Assembly (NCBI GenBank): GCA_019359375.1
Contig: JAHHHL010000003.1
Span: forward strand, 124,001-188,000
Direction: 5' to 3'
Source of the DNA: Lyngbya sp. HA4199-MV5
GTDB taxonomy: Bacteria > Cyanobacteriota > Cyanobacteriia > Leptolyngbyales > Leptolyngbyaceae
DNA: 64,000 nt
Positions 35,537 to 42,762 of the stretch are shown here, one piece after another. A model generated the notes under the pieces. It was not told the origin of the DNA and did no database searches. It saw nothing but the letters and a program-made list of their open reading frames with translations. How positions within the stretch are numbered: the first letter of the stretch is position 1; every line of letters begins with the position of its first letter. The translations under genes and the position numbers were made by a program.

Positions 35537-36109
35537 ATGGCAGGTATTGTAAAGCCACCAACCCCTACACTGAAAGAGTTTCTGAAACAACCAGAAACAA
35601 AACCAGCAAGTGAATTTATCGACGGTCGAGTGGAGCAAAAGCCGATGCCCCAGGGGAAACACTCCCGTCTGCAACTCAGATTTTGTGATCAGGTCAATGA
35701 CATCGCAGAAACCACTCAGGTCATGATGGCCTTTCCAGAGCTGCGGTGTACATTTGGCGGACGGTCGATCGTACCCGATGCTACAGTAATTCGCTGGGAA
35801 CGCATTCCGTTCGATGCCGATGGTGAAGTTGCCAATGCGTTTGAAACTTACCCTGACTGGACAATTGAAATCCTTTCTCCAGACCAAACGACAACTAAGG
35901 TGATTCGCAATATTCTGCACTGCCTGAAGCATGGTTCCCAGTTGGGCTGGCTCATTGATCCAGAGGAACGAGTGATTTTGGTCTTTCTTCCAGAGCAACT
36001 ACCGATCGAATTAGTCGGTGATGCGGTGCTTCCAGTGTTGCCCAATTTGGCGCTGGCTCTCACCGTGAATGATGTGTTCGCGTGGTTGAAGGGCAGACAG
36101 CAAATCTGA
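35537..36109 (+). CDS. Uma2 family nuclease-like protein 4
   Basis: The 190-residue protein reads LKEFLKQPETKPASEFIDGRVEQKPMPQGKHSRLQL, then GGRSIVPDATVIRWERIP and YPDWTIEILSPDQTTTKVIRNILHCLKHGSQLGWLIDPEERVILVFLP. The conserved core (E in the first block, PD, E-x-L-S and the later acidic residue) is intact. Other Uma2 proteins have a Q-K-S-x-Y region where this one has NILHCLKHG. It is intact and follows the broken Uma2 copy on the same strand after 154 bases. Role unknown. Confidence 0.87.
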   Translation: MAGIVKPPTPTLKEFLKQPETKPASEFIDGRVEQKPMPQGKHSRLQLRFCDQVNDIAETTQVMMAFPELRCTFGGRSIVPDATVIRWERIPFDADGEVANAFETYPDWTIEILSPDQTTTKVIRNILHCLKHGSQLGWLIDPEERVILVFLPEQLPIELVGDAVLPVLPNLALALTVNDVFAWLKGRQQI

Positions 36110-36690
36110 CAGTGGCTTAGAGTTTCTGCCCTCAATGCGTCCACAATTGTCCTAATCGCATTCAATGAAAGCACGGGCGAGAGGAGCGATCGTGCTGCTG
36201 AGAAAGAGAAGCGCGAGTTTATACGCAGGCAGAACTCTCGATCGCCTGAACGTGCTTAACGGTAACTTCACCGTTAGTAACCACAGCTTTGCCGTTAGTA
36301 ACCACAGCTTCATCATTACTAACGATCGCTCTAGCGTAAGTAACCACAGCTTAAGCAGAAGTAACGACAATTTGTGCAGAAGTAACCAACGCTTGAGCGT
36401 AAGTAACGACAGCTCCAGTATTGGTAACGACGGCTTGAGCGTAAGTAACGAGCACTCGTGCCAAATCAACATTAGGAGAAATAGCTCTTGATGATGTGGA
36501 GAAGTAAATACCACACCACACCCTAAAAATCCTAAGTTTTCGGTCTTACCCCTTTCACATAGCTAATGTGCGGGCAAGATGCAGCCTAATCACCTAAACC
36601 AAAGACCTAAAATCTTTGTCTAGATAGATAAACTGACGAAGAACGTCTAGTAAGTGATTATGTATCATGGGAAATCATAAGGAAAAAATT
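36110..36690. other. Spacer containing the 21-bp repeat array
   Basis: No intact gene is supported. The array at 36277-36465 dominates the first part, and the last 200 bases are AT-rich and probably carry the promoter of the AT-rich orphan gene. Frames open across the array on both strands exist only because 21 is a multiple of three. Confidence 0.5.
36277..36465. repeat. Nine 21-bp tandem units
   Basis: Units starting GTAACCACAGCTT... or close variants follow every 21 bp, preceded by a partial unit at 36262. On the minus strand one frame reads heptapeptides of the type VVTYAQA and VVTNGKA, with one in-frame TAA, followed by VTVKHVQAIESSACV and a stop. This is a plausible remnant of a heptad-repeat protein. 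The units are diverged, so the array is old. Confidence 0.8.
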
Positions 36691-38256
36691 ATGGATGATT
36701 TTCTGGGATTTGTTGAGAAGGAGCTTGGCGAAAGCACTTGGGTTCCGTTATACAAAAATCTTGACAAAGATGATGGTTCTGAGGATGGATCTCTTTACTC
36801 ATGTTTAGTTGATCCATTAGAAACTGAGACAGTTATGAAAAACCATGGATGGGATCTTTGGCTTGGTAGAGGAGGACCATCGATTGTTACATCTGGCTCA
36901 GATATATGGTACGAGTTGAACTGCTCGAGTTTTCTACCCCTTGTGATCTATCGAGAGTTTCATGGCACTAGAGAATCTTACTTCGAAGTCCTTCAAGAGT
37001 TAGTTCTATATTTAAATTTATTTCATGACTCTAAAAACAAAAAATATGTGGTTGATGATGAGAATGGGACTGAAATCGAAGTAATCAAATATTCTGATTC
37101 GTTTTTTTCAATACGCAAATCATTTTTGTCTGCATTTATGTCTGCGCGACAATGCAACTTACTTCTATTTTTTGAAAAGACGAGGCATAAGAACAATATT
37201 GCTAGGCACCCGGATGAATTCTTCTATGGTAACAGAATTTCTTACACACGATATTGGGATACTTCATATGTGAAGGGTTTTGAAACTTTTATACGAGTCT
37301 GCGGTAAGAAGTTGTTTCACTGTATGGAGCGAAATGAAGAAAACACTTCTCCTTTTAAGTTAAATCAGGGTTATGAAGACTTTATGATTGATGGTGATGC
37401 TCATGACCACATATTGCATTCTTGTGATCCTTCACTGTTAGCTAATTACTTTGGGAAAAATCCAGGAAAGCCTCACTATCTGACACCTGTTTACTTTAAA
37501 AGAGGGGTTTTACAAAAGTATTATAACTCATCGACTGAATACGAAGTTAGAGACAGTTCAATCTACAAGAGAGGATTCTGGCGAGTAAGAATAGATAATA
37601 ACTCTCCAGATCACGTATGTGTCTTTCTTGGAGATTTAGGCAGAGACATACCTCATCTTGAACAGATTTACTGGAAGAGTTTCAATATAGCTCCTGAAGG
37701 CAGAAAGATGAGTAAAACCTACTTTAGAAGAAGTATGCTGGGAGAGTTTGCAAATGCAGAAGGTCCTGACTTGAAATTCAAATTTATATTTGAGAAGTTT
37801 CAAGAGAGATGGTATCAAGTGCACAACTGGTATTTATTCCTGCCCTTGGCAGAAGGGGATAAACATTGTTTCCAGACGTTGCATTCACTCACTAAAAATG
37901 AACAATCTGAATTTGATTCTCAGATTCTTTCTCTAGTGAAAATAACAATAGACTCAATTAACGTGAAGGAACTCAAGCAGAGGATTAGCATCGATGAAAA
38001 TGGCTCAATAAAGCTGCTGTCAAGTTACCTCAAAGAGAATGGAATTAGCTTTGATATTGCTGTTTTTCTTGGAGGATTACAAGATGTACGTTCTACTGGA
38101 GTTGCTCATAGGCGAGGATCAAAGTATGAAAAAGCTATAGAGAAACTAGGTGTTGTAGATGGTAACTTAAAGGGAGCTTTTGATAATATCCTTTCTAAGA
38201 TGACCAATTTTATAATTGAAGTTGGTGACATTCTTTTAGTGGCTCCAAAACGGTAG
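36691..38256 (+). CDS. AT-rich orphan protein of unknown function with a HEPN-like tail
   Basis: From ATG 36691 (AGGA 8 bases upstream; ATG 36667 is an alternative) the product is 521 residues. I recognise no named family. Well-formed blocks are HYLTPVYFKRGVLQKYY and HVCVFLGDLGRDIPHLEQIYWKSFNIAP, which read like conserved positions of a large uncharacterised bacterial family. The C-terminal helices contain LGGLQDVRSTGVAHRRGSKY, where R-x5-H resembles the R-x4-6-H site of HEPN ribonucleases. There is no signal peptide or membrane segment. Base composition is far AT-richer than neighbours and no HIP1 site is present, so the gene is probably a recent acquisition. Confidence 0.75.
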   Translation: MDDFLGFVEKELGESTWVPLYKNLDKDDGSEDGSLYSCLVDPLETETVMKNHGWDLWLGRGGPSIVTSGSDIWYELNCSSFLPLVIYREFHGTRESYFEVLQELVLYLNLFHDSKNKKYVVDDENGTEIEVIKYSDSFFSIRKSFLSAFMSARQCNLLLFFEKTRHKNNIARHPDEFFYGNRISYTRYWDTSYVKGFETFIRVCGKKLFHCMERNEENTSPFKLNQGYEDFMIDGDAHDHILHSCDPSLLANYFGKNPGKPHYLTPVYFKRGVLQKYYNSSTEYEVRDSSIYKRGFWRVRIDNNSPDHVCVFLGDLGRDIPHLEQIYWKSFNIAPEGRKMSKTYFRRSMLGEFANAEGPDLKFKFIFEKFQERWYQVHNWYLFLPLAEGDKHCFQTLHSLTKNEQSEFDSQILSLVKITIDSINVKELKQRISIDENGSIKLLSSYLKENGISFDIAVFLGGLQDVRSTGVAHRRGSKYEKAIEKLGVVDGNLKGAFDNILSKMTNFIIEVGDILLVAPKR

Positions 38257-38341
38257 CTGTAGGGTAGGTGCTGTCCATCCATCTCCCCTTTCGTGCGCCG
38301 ACTACAATAGTCTGTCCTTTAGAACAGTCGTCATACCACCT

Positions 38342-38452
38342 AAACCCTCTAGTGCTAAAAGCTTCAGATCTACCACACGATCGCAGGGTGCTGGTAAAAC
38401 AACGATCGCCCGACAACCTGAGGCAAGTTCTGTTGAAATGACACGCCTGTAG
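38342..38452 (+). pseudogene. Possible remnant of a P-loop kinase gene
   Basis: In one plus frame the spacer reads QGAGKTTIARQPEASSVEMTRL and then stops. This resembles the Walker A start of small AAA/zeta-like kinases (GAGKTT-x-A-R-Q-L-E...). No start codon with a ribosome binding site and no downstream continuation were found. The match is short and could be chance. Confidence 0.3.
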
Positions 38453-38536
38453 ATACTGGAGAGGTTTAGCAGGATTAGGCGTTTAACAGCAGAAGGATAA
38501 AATGTACAGTAGTACTTTTTTGATCAGAGGGATTTT

Positions 38537-38725
38537 ATGAGGTTTAGCGTGACGCTCGATCGCGATGAGGATGGCATTTGGATTGTGGAGTGTCCCAGTA
38601 TTCCGGGTTGCGTGAGTCAGGGACAAACACGACAAGAAGCTCTTGAAAACATTAAAGATGCGATCTCAGCTTGTCTACAGGTGCGGGCAGAGCTTGGAAT
38701 GCCGCTTACAGTCGAAACGTATTAA
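38537..38725 (+). CDS. hicB: HicB-like antitoxin with a premature stop
   Basis: The 62-residue product MRFSVTLDRDEDGIWIVECP, SIPGCVSQGQTRQEALENIK, VRAELGMPLTVETY is the HicB-like antitoxin fold. AGAGGG precedes the ATG. After the TAA at 38723-38725 the same frame continues with VEVVA and a TAG. Many HicB homologues end with such a Q-VEVxx tail, so CAA probably mutated to TAA. The original TAG overlapped the hicA start (TAGTG), which is the usual coupling. HicB neutralises HicA and represses the operon. Confidence 0.85.
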   Translation: MRFSVTLDRDEDGIWIVECPSIPGCVSQGQTRQEALENIKDAISACLQVRAELGMPLTVETY

Positions 38726-38742
38726 GTTGAGGTCGTAGCGTA

Positions 38743-38928
38743 GTGGGTTCTGCCGTTCCTGTCATGAGTGGGCGTGAGGTCGTGCGCGTCTTTGAATCTT
38801 TGGGTTGGAATGCTGTGCGGCAGACAGGTAGCCACATCATCATGGTTAAAGACGAGGAACTTGTAACACTTTCGGTTCCTGATCATCGTGAAGTAGCACG
38901 CGACCGAAATAATGGGGGCGATCGATAA
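38743..38928 (+). CDS. hicA: HicA-like mRNA interferase with an altered C-terminus
   Basis: The start GTG 38743 overlaps the ancestral hicB stop; ATG 38764 is an alternative. The product (about 61 residues) reads MSGREVVRVFESLGWNAVRQ, then TGSHIIMVKDEELVTLSVPDHREVA. The catalytic histidine in TGSH is intact. The usual C-terminal helix (GTLRSLIRxAGLT-type) is missing and replaced by RDRNNGGDR and a stop. The toxin may be unstable or inactive. With the shortened HicB, the pair looks like a decaying toxin-antitoxin module. Confidence 0.8.
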   Translation: MGSAVPVMSGREVVRVFESLGWNAVRQTGSHIIMVKDEELVTLSVPDHREVARDRNNGGDR

Positions 38929-39053
38929 GCGAGTGTGATCGCATAGTGTGATGGAAGCAATCAATAGACTCATCCAACAACATTGAGCCGTCACACATCC
39001 CTATTCTCTTCTCTTTGGGTAAGCTGAAGATATTGATTGGGCTAAGTTGACCG

Positions 39054-39680
39054 ATGACCACTGCAATCAACCAACCAATCCAACAGCAACCAGTTAGCGT
39101 TGACGAGTTTCTTGCTCGTTACGGTGGCGATAACCGCTACGAATTGATTGATGGAGAGGTATTCGACTTGGAACCCACAGGCTTACATGAAGAGGTTGCA
39201 GCCTTCATTACCGCCAAGCTCTGTGTCCAAATCGACAGCAGAGGCTTACCCTGGTTTGTCCTCCAGCGAGGACTCTTGCGCCCTGCTAACAGTGGCATGA
39301 CCGCCTTTCGCCCTGACGTTGCAGTAGTTGATCGCGATGAACTGACCCAAGAGCCACTCTGGTCTGATCAGTCAATTCTGACGCTAGGCAGTTCCATTCA
39401 ATTTGTGGCAGAAGTTGTGAGTAGCAACTGGCAAAATGATTATGCCCGCAAGGTCGAAGACTATGCAGTTTTAGGCATTCCCGAGTATTGGATTGCAGAC
39501 TACGCAGGCTTAGGGGGAACTCGACATATTGGCAAGCCGAAGCAACCCACTTTATCTATCTGTACGCTTGTGAATGGGGAGTATGAAATCCAGCAACTTC
39601 GGGGCAATCAGACGATCGTCTCGCGAACCTTCCCAGGCTTAAACCTGACGGCTGAACAAGTGTTAAGAGCTGCGAGATAA
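39054..39680 (+). CDS. Uma2 family nuclease-like protein 5
   Basis: The 208-residue protein reads VSVDEFLARYGGDNRYELIDGEVFDLEP, then TAFRPDVAVVDRDEL, IQFVAEVVSSNWQNDYARKVEDYAVLGIPEYWIADYAGLGG and TFPGLNLTAEQVL. The Uma2 core is complete, with E, PD, E-V-V-S and the K-x-x-D-Y helix. An insertion (AGLGGTRHIGKPKQPTLSI) common to one Uma2 subgroup is present. It is closer in pattern to copy 2 than to copies 1 and 4. It is convergent with the helicase gene. Confidence 0.9.
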   Translation: MTTAINQPIQQQPVSVDEFLARYGGDNRYELIDGEVFDLEPTGLHEEVAAFITAKLCVQIDSRGLPWFVLQRGLLRPANSGMTAFRPDVAVVDRDELTQEPLWSDQSILTLGSSIQFVAEVVSSNWQNDYARKVEDYAVLGIPEYWIADYAGLGGTRHIGKPKQPTLSICTLVNGEYEIQQLRGNQTIVSRTFPGLNLTAEQVLRAAR

Positions 39681-39709
39681 AAGCATTCATTACCAATCAT
39701 TTGCCTTCA

Positions 39710-41899
39710 CTACCAACTACGGACAACATTGCCTAACGCTTCAACGTCGAGATAATCGGCTGCAAACGCTCGACGCAGTAAGGTTGAGGGGATAAATTCG
39801 TCATATTTTTGCAGTTTAGGAGCTTCTTCTTCCGCCATTAGCTCGTCTGCACTCAGCCGACGATCGCTCAGCGACTTAAGTTCGTGATACAGGCTCACCG
39901 TGCTGCACTTGCCCATATTGACCACCAGGAAGTAGGGCGATCGTCCCATCACGCCTTTAATTTTCAGCGTTTCGCGACAGTGGAGGCGGAGAAAGCGTTC
40001 CAGGGTGCGAACGGCGATCGTCCCTGCCCAGGGTAGAATGCAGCAGGCGTTCCCTTCGAGGGGAAACAGGTAACTGCTCTCCAGTCCTTCTTTCTTGGCG
40101 AGGGTGCGGGCTTCTGCTAAACGCGCTTTAGCACCGGGCTGCAAGTAGGCGTAGTCAGTGTCTTCTAGCAGTGCCTGTCGCATGCGTTGCAGTACCCGGG
40201 TATGAATGTTACCACTGCTGCCACGCCAGGAAACGCTGGGGGAGCCGATCGCGGGTTTGACCTGAAGCACTTTGCGACGGCTGTTCACTTCTGTGACTTC
40301 CCAAATCCGTCCTGCTAGGGAGAGGCGATCGCCGACATCTGGCGGCACGACAACGGTACCTAACTCAATGCCATCACTCCAAACGGTATATTCCTCGCTG
40401 TCGGGGAAAATGGCGTAGAACTTAAAGTTGTTGACAAGACGTTCGGCGGCTAACCCAACAATTAGCCCGTTTTCGGGAGTGCGCTGAATGTGGTCTAGCT
40501 CAATCCAATGACGCAACACCTGACGGAAATCGTCTTGTGAAAGCGATCGGAAGGGCGGCAGGGTGAGAATGCGCTGTGCCAGGGATGCGGGAGAGAGTTC
40601 ACCCAGCGCGACGAGTGTACTCATGGTTTGCTGGTAGAGCAGGCTTAGGGGATAGTTCAAGGGAGCGATCGGTTCAATCCACTTTTCTTCGAGATAAAGC
40701 TGAATGACGGCAATACACTGGAGCAACTGCCAGGGAAGGCGTTCGGGAAGCGATTCGCCGCCTGTGGGTTTGTCTTCGGCGCACACAAACCGCATGTCAG
40801 CAGGGCTACCCCGCCTGCCCGATCGCCCCAATCGCTGCAAAAAGCTGGCTACAGAGGGGGGTGCTTCAAGCTGAATGACGCGATCGAGCTGTCCCAGATC
40901 AATCCCCATCTCAAACGTCACCGTAGCCGCTGTCACAGTGGGGCTTGTGGGGTCACGCATGGCGTTTTCTGCCGCTTCTCGCAGGGATGCCGCAATGCTG
41001 CCGTGATGGACGTGGTACACATCAGGAAAGCCTTTTGCCTGAGCGATTTGCCGCAGAGAGGCAATGACGTTTTCAGTCTCAGAGCGTCCGTTGGCAAAAA
41101 TCAGGCACTTACGGGAGTGACTTTGCTCGAATAAGTGACGCTGATAGGGGCTGAATGCTCTATCTCGCGTATCGCCCCTTGCTCGCACGGTGAGGCTGGA
41201 GGTGTAAAAGTGTTCGAGCGCCAACTGAATGGTGTGGGGTGTAGCAGGCAGATGCGGGGTGATGACGGGACGATCGGTGCCCGATCGCAACCAATCCTCC
41301 GCCATTCCATAGTCACCCAGCGTTGCCGATAGTCCAACCCGTCGCGGGTGATTTTGAGTAATTTGGGCGAGTCGGGAGAGCTGGCACAGGATTTGCGCCC
41401 CGCGATCGGAGCCAATAAAGGCATGAATTTCATCAACAATGACAAAGCGTAAAGCTCCAAACAGGCGATGTAGTTCGGCATGCTTGTTGATCAGCAAACT
41501 CTCTAGCGATTCGGGCGTAATTTGTAAAATACCCTGGGGTCGCTTCAGTAAGTTGGTTTTGCGGCTTTGCTTGACATCACCATGCCACGCCCAAACCGGG
41601 ATATCGGCTTGTTTCAAGAGGTCTGTGAGGCGATCGAACTGGTCATTAATGAGTGCTTTGATGGGACCAATGTACATGGCACCGATCGTGGATGGTGGCT
41701 CATTATGAAGTAGCGTTAGCACGGGTAGAAAAGCCGCCTCTGTTTTGCCGGATGCGGTTCCAGCTGCAATCAGCAAATGCGCGTCAGTTTCAAACACAAC
41801 GCGGCAGGCTTCTACCTGTACCGGACGCAGATCTGCCCAACCCTCACGGTAGATATATTCCTGGATAAAAGGCGCAAGATAATGATAGGGAGAGGTCAT
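39710..41899 (-). CDS. Lhr-like DEAD/DEAH helicase (BrxHI-like)
   Basis: The 729-residue superfamily 2 helicase shows LRPVQVEAC (Q-like motif), AAGTASGKTEAAFLP (motif I), YIGPIKALINDQ (Ia), ITPESLESLL (Ib), VIVDEIHAFIGSDRGAQ (motif II, DEIH) and VGLSATLGD (III). EMGIDLGQLDRVIQ and QRLGRSGRRGSPADM (VI) follow. The C-terminal third has Lhr-type winged-helix parts. It unwinds nucleic acid with ATP. The next minus-strand gene upstream is a BrxD-like ATPase. The two occur together in type 2 BREX and in TerB-linked clusters, so a defence role is possible. It is convergent with Uma2 copy 5. Confidence 0.88.
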   Translation of the reverse strand: MTSPYHYLAPFIQEYIYREGWADLRPVQVEACRVVFETDAHLLIAAGTASGKTEAAFLPVLTLLHNEPPSTIGAMYIGPIKALINDQFDRLTDLLKQADIPVWAWHGDVKQSRKTNLLKRPQGILQITPESLESLLINKHAELHRLFGALRFVIVDEIHAFIGSDRGAQILCQLSRLAQITQNHPRRVGLSATLGDYGMAEDWLRSGTDRPVITPHLPATPHTIQLALEHFYTSSLTVRARGDTRDRAFSPYQRHLFEQSHSRKCLIFANGRSETENVIASLRQIAQAKGFPDVYHVHHGSIAASLREAAENAMRDPTSPTVTAATVTFEMGIDLGQLDRVIQLEAPPSVASFLQRLGRSGRRGSPADMRFVCAEDKPTGGESLPERLPWQLLQCIAVIQLYLEEKWIEPIAPLNYPLSLLYQQTMSTLVALGELSPASLAQRILTLPPFRSLSQDDFRQVLRHWIELDHIQRTPENGLIVGLAAERLVNNFKFYAIFPDSEEYTVWSDGIELGTVVVPPDVGDRLSLAGRIWEVTEVNSRRKVLQVKPAIGSPSVSWRGSSGNIHTRVLQRMRQALLEDTDYAYLQPGAKARLAEARTLAKKEGLESSYLFPLEGNACCILPWAGTIAVRTLERFLRLHCRETLKIKGVMGRSPYFLVVNMGKCSTVSLYHELKSLSDRRLSADELMAEEEAPKLQKYDEFIPSTLLRRAFAADYLDVEALGNVVRSW

Positions 41900-42332
41900 A
41901 TCAGGTGCTAAGAACTACATTTAAAATTGCTTGACCTGTAATGCGAAATACATGACTTCAGTGACGATCGCAACCGCTTAAAGCAGGAATAAGTGCAGCG
42001 TTTTTAGAGGATTGAACGAGCAGCTTCCAGCACATATGCCTGTCTTTGAAAGCGAATTTAACGTAACTTAGCATCTTGTTGCAGAAAGACTTTCATAACG
42101 CTGTAACCCATCGATTATCGCGTTGGTGTCTGCTTCTAAACCGTCTTTTCATGCAAAGCTGGTGGTTCAAGCGTAGACGCAGGCATGTCTTCTTTCTTTA
42201 GATAATTAAATTTTTTGATACGCATAAGATTTTGTTAGGGTGAGCGGTATACTCTATACCAGTGTGAGCTTAGTAAGCATAAATTGCTATGTGCTAAGCA
42301 TCTGTTCCTTAGGTTTTTAGGAGAGTCGAGTT
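41900..42332. other. Spacer between the helicase gene and glsB-like gene
   Basis: No gene is seen in 433 bases. It contains the divergent promoters of the helicase and the GlsB-like gene. The only clear signal is the palindrome at 42246-42260. Confidence 0.45.
42246..42260 (+). promoter_or_regulatory. Palindrome overlapping a -10-like box upstream of glsB-like gene
   Basis: GGTATA-CTC-TATACC is a perfect inverted repeat with a three-base centre. It overlaps TATACT, a good -10 match, about 73 bases before the ATG of the GlsB-like gene. A repressor bound here would block the promoter. This is inferred from sequence only. Confidence 0.4.
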
Positions 42333-42602
42333 ATGAATCTGATTGCGTGGATTGTTTTAGGTTTAATTGCAGGCGCGATCGCAAAAGCGATTTACCCTGG
42401 CACCCAGGGCGGCGGCATTCTGGCGACGCTCGTTTTGGGCGTGGTTGGTGCTTTTATCGGTGGCACATTGTTCACGCTGTTAACAACAGGGACATTTGCT
42501 TTAGCGGCTCCAGGCTTTAGTATTGGTGGCATCGTTGTCGCAATTCTTGGCGCGATCGTAGCGATCTTCTTGTGGGGTTTGATTACTCGTCGTGCGGCTT
42601 AA
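42333..42602 (+). CDS. GlsB/YeaQ/YmgE family stress membrane protein
   Basis: The 89-residue protein reads MNLIAWIVLGLIAGAIAKAI, then GGGILATLVLGVVGAFIGGTLF and IGGIVVAILGAIVAIFLWGLI. It has three membrane helices rich in glycine and the family G-x-x-A-G-x-x-A-K motif. Despite the old name (transglycosylase-associated), no enzyme role is shown; members respond to envelope or acid stress. AGGAG lies 12 bases before the ATG. It sits on the opposite strand between the helicase and BrxD-like genes, splitting them. Confidence 0.93.
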   Translation: MNLIAWIVLGLIAGAIAKAIYPGTQGGGILATLVLGVVGAFIGGTLFTLLTTGTFALAAPGFSIGGIVVAILGAIVAIFLWGLITRRAA

Positions 42603-42629
42603 ATCATAACGCTGCTTGTAGGGGCAACT

Positions 42630-42699
42630 TGTAGGGACAAAGGGAGCGATCGCCTCTGGGTTGTCATACCAGAGACTCATGAGCGCACTTGTCCCTACA
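42630..42699. repeat. Nested inverted repeat (cruciform) after the glsB-like gene
   Basis: Perfect 11-bp arms TGTAGGGACAA and TTGTCCCTACA enclose a second hairpin, CTCTGG/CCAGAG. It lies between two convergent genes, so it may act as a terminator, but no T-run follows. The GTAGGGGC-type arms suggest a small dispersed repeat. Confidence 0.7.
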
Positions 42700-42762
42700 G
42701 CTATCCAGCTAAGGCTTATCCAGCTTACGACTACTATTGTCGTTCTCTCTAGACAGTTCTCT

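Noticed and set aside
36277-36465. CRISPR array
   Set aside because: Units follow each other with no spacers, have a 21-bp period and no cas genes are near.
36165-36491. Plus- and minus-strand proteins across the 21-bp array as intact genes
   Set aside because: Open frames in several phases follow from a 21-bp period; the best frame contains an internal TAA.
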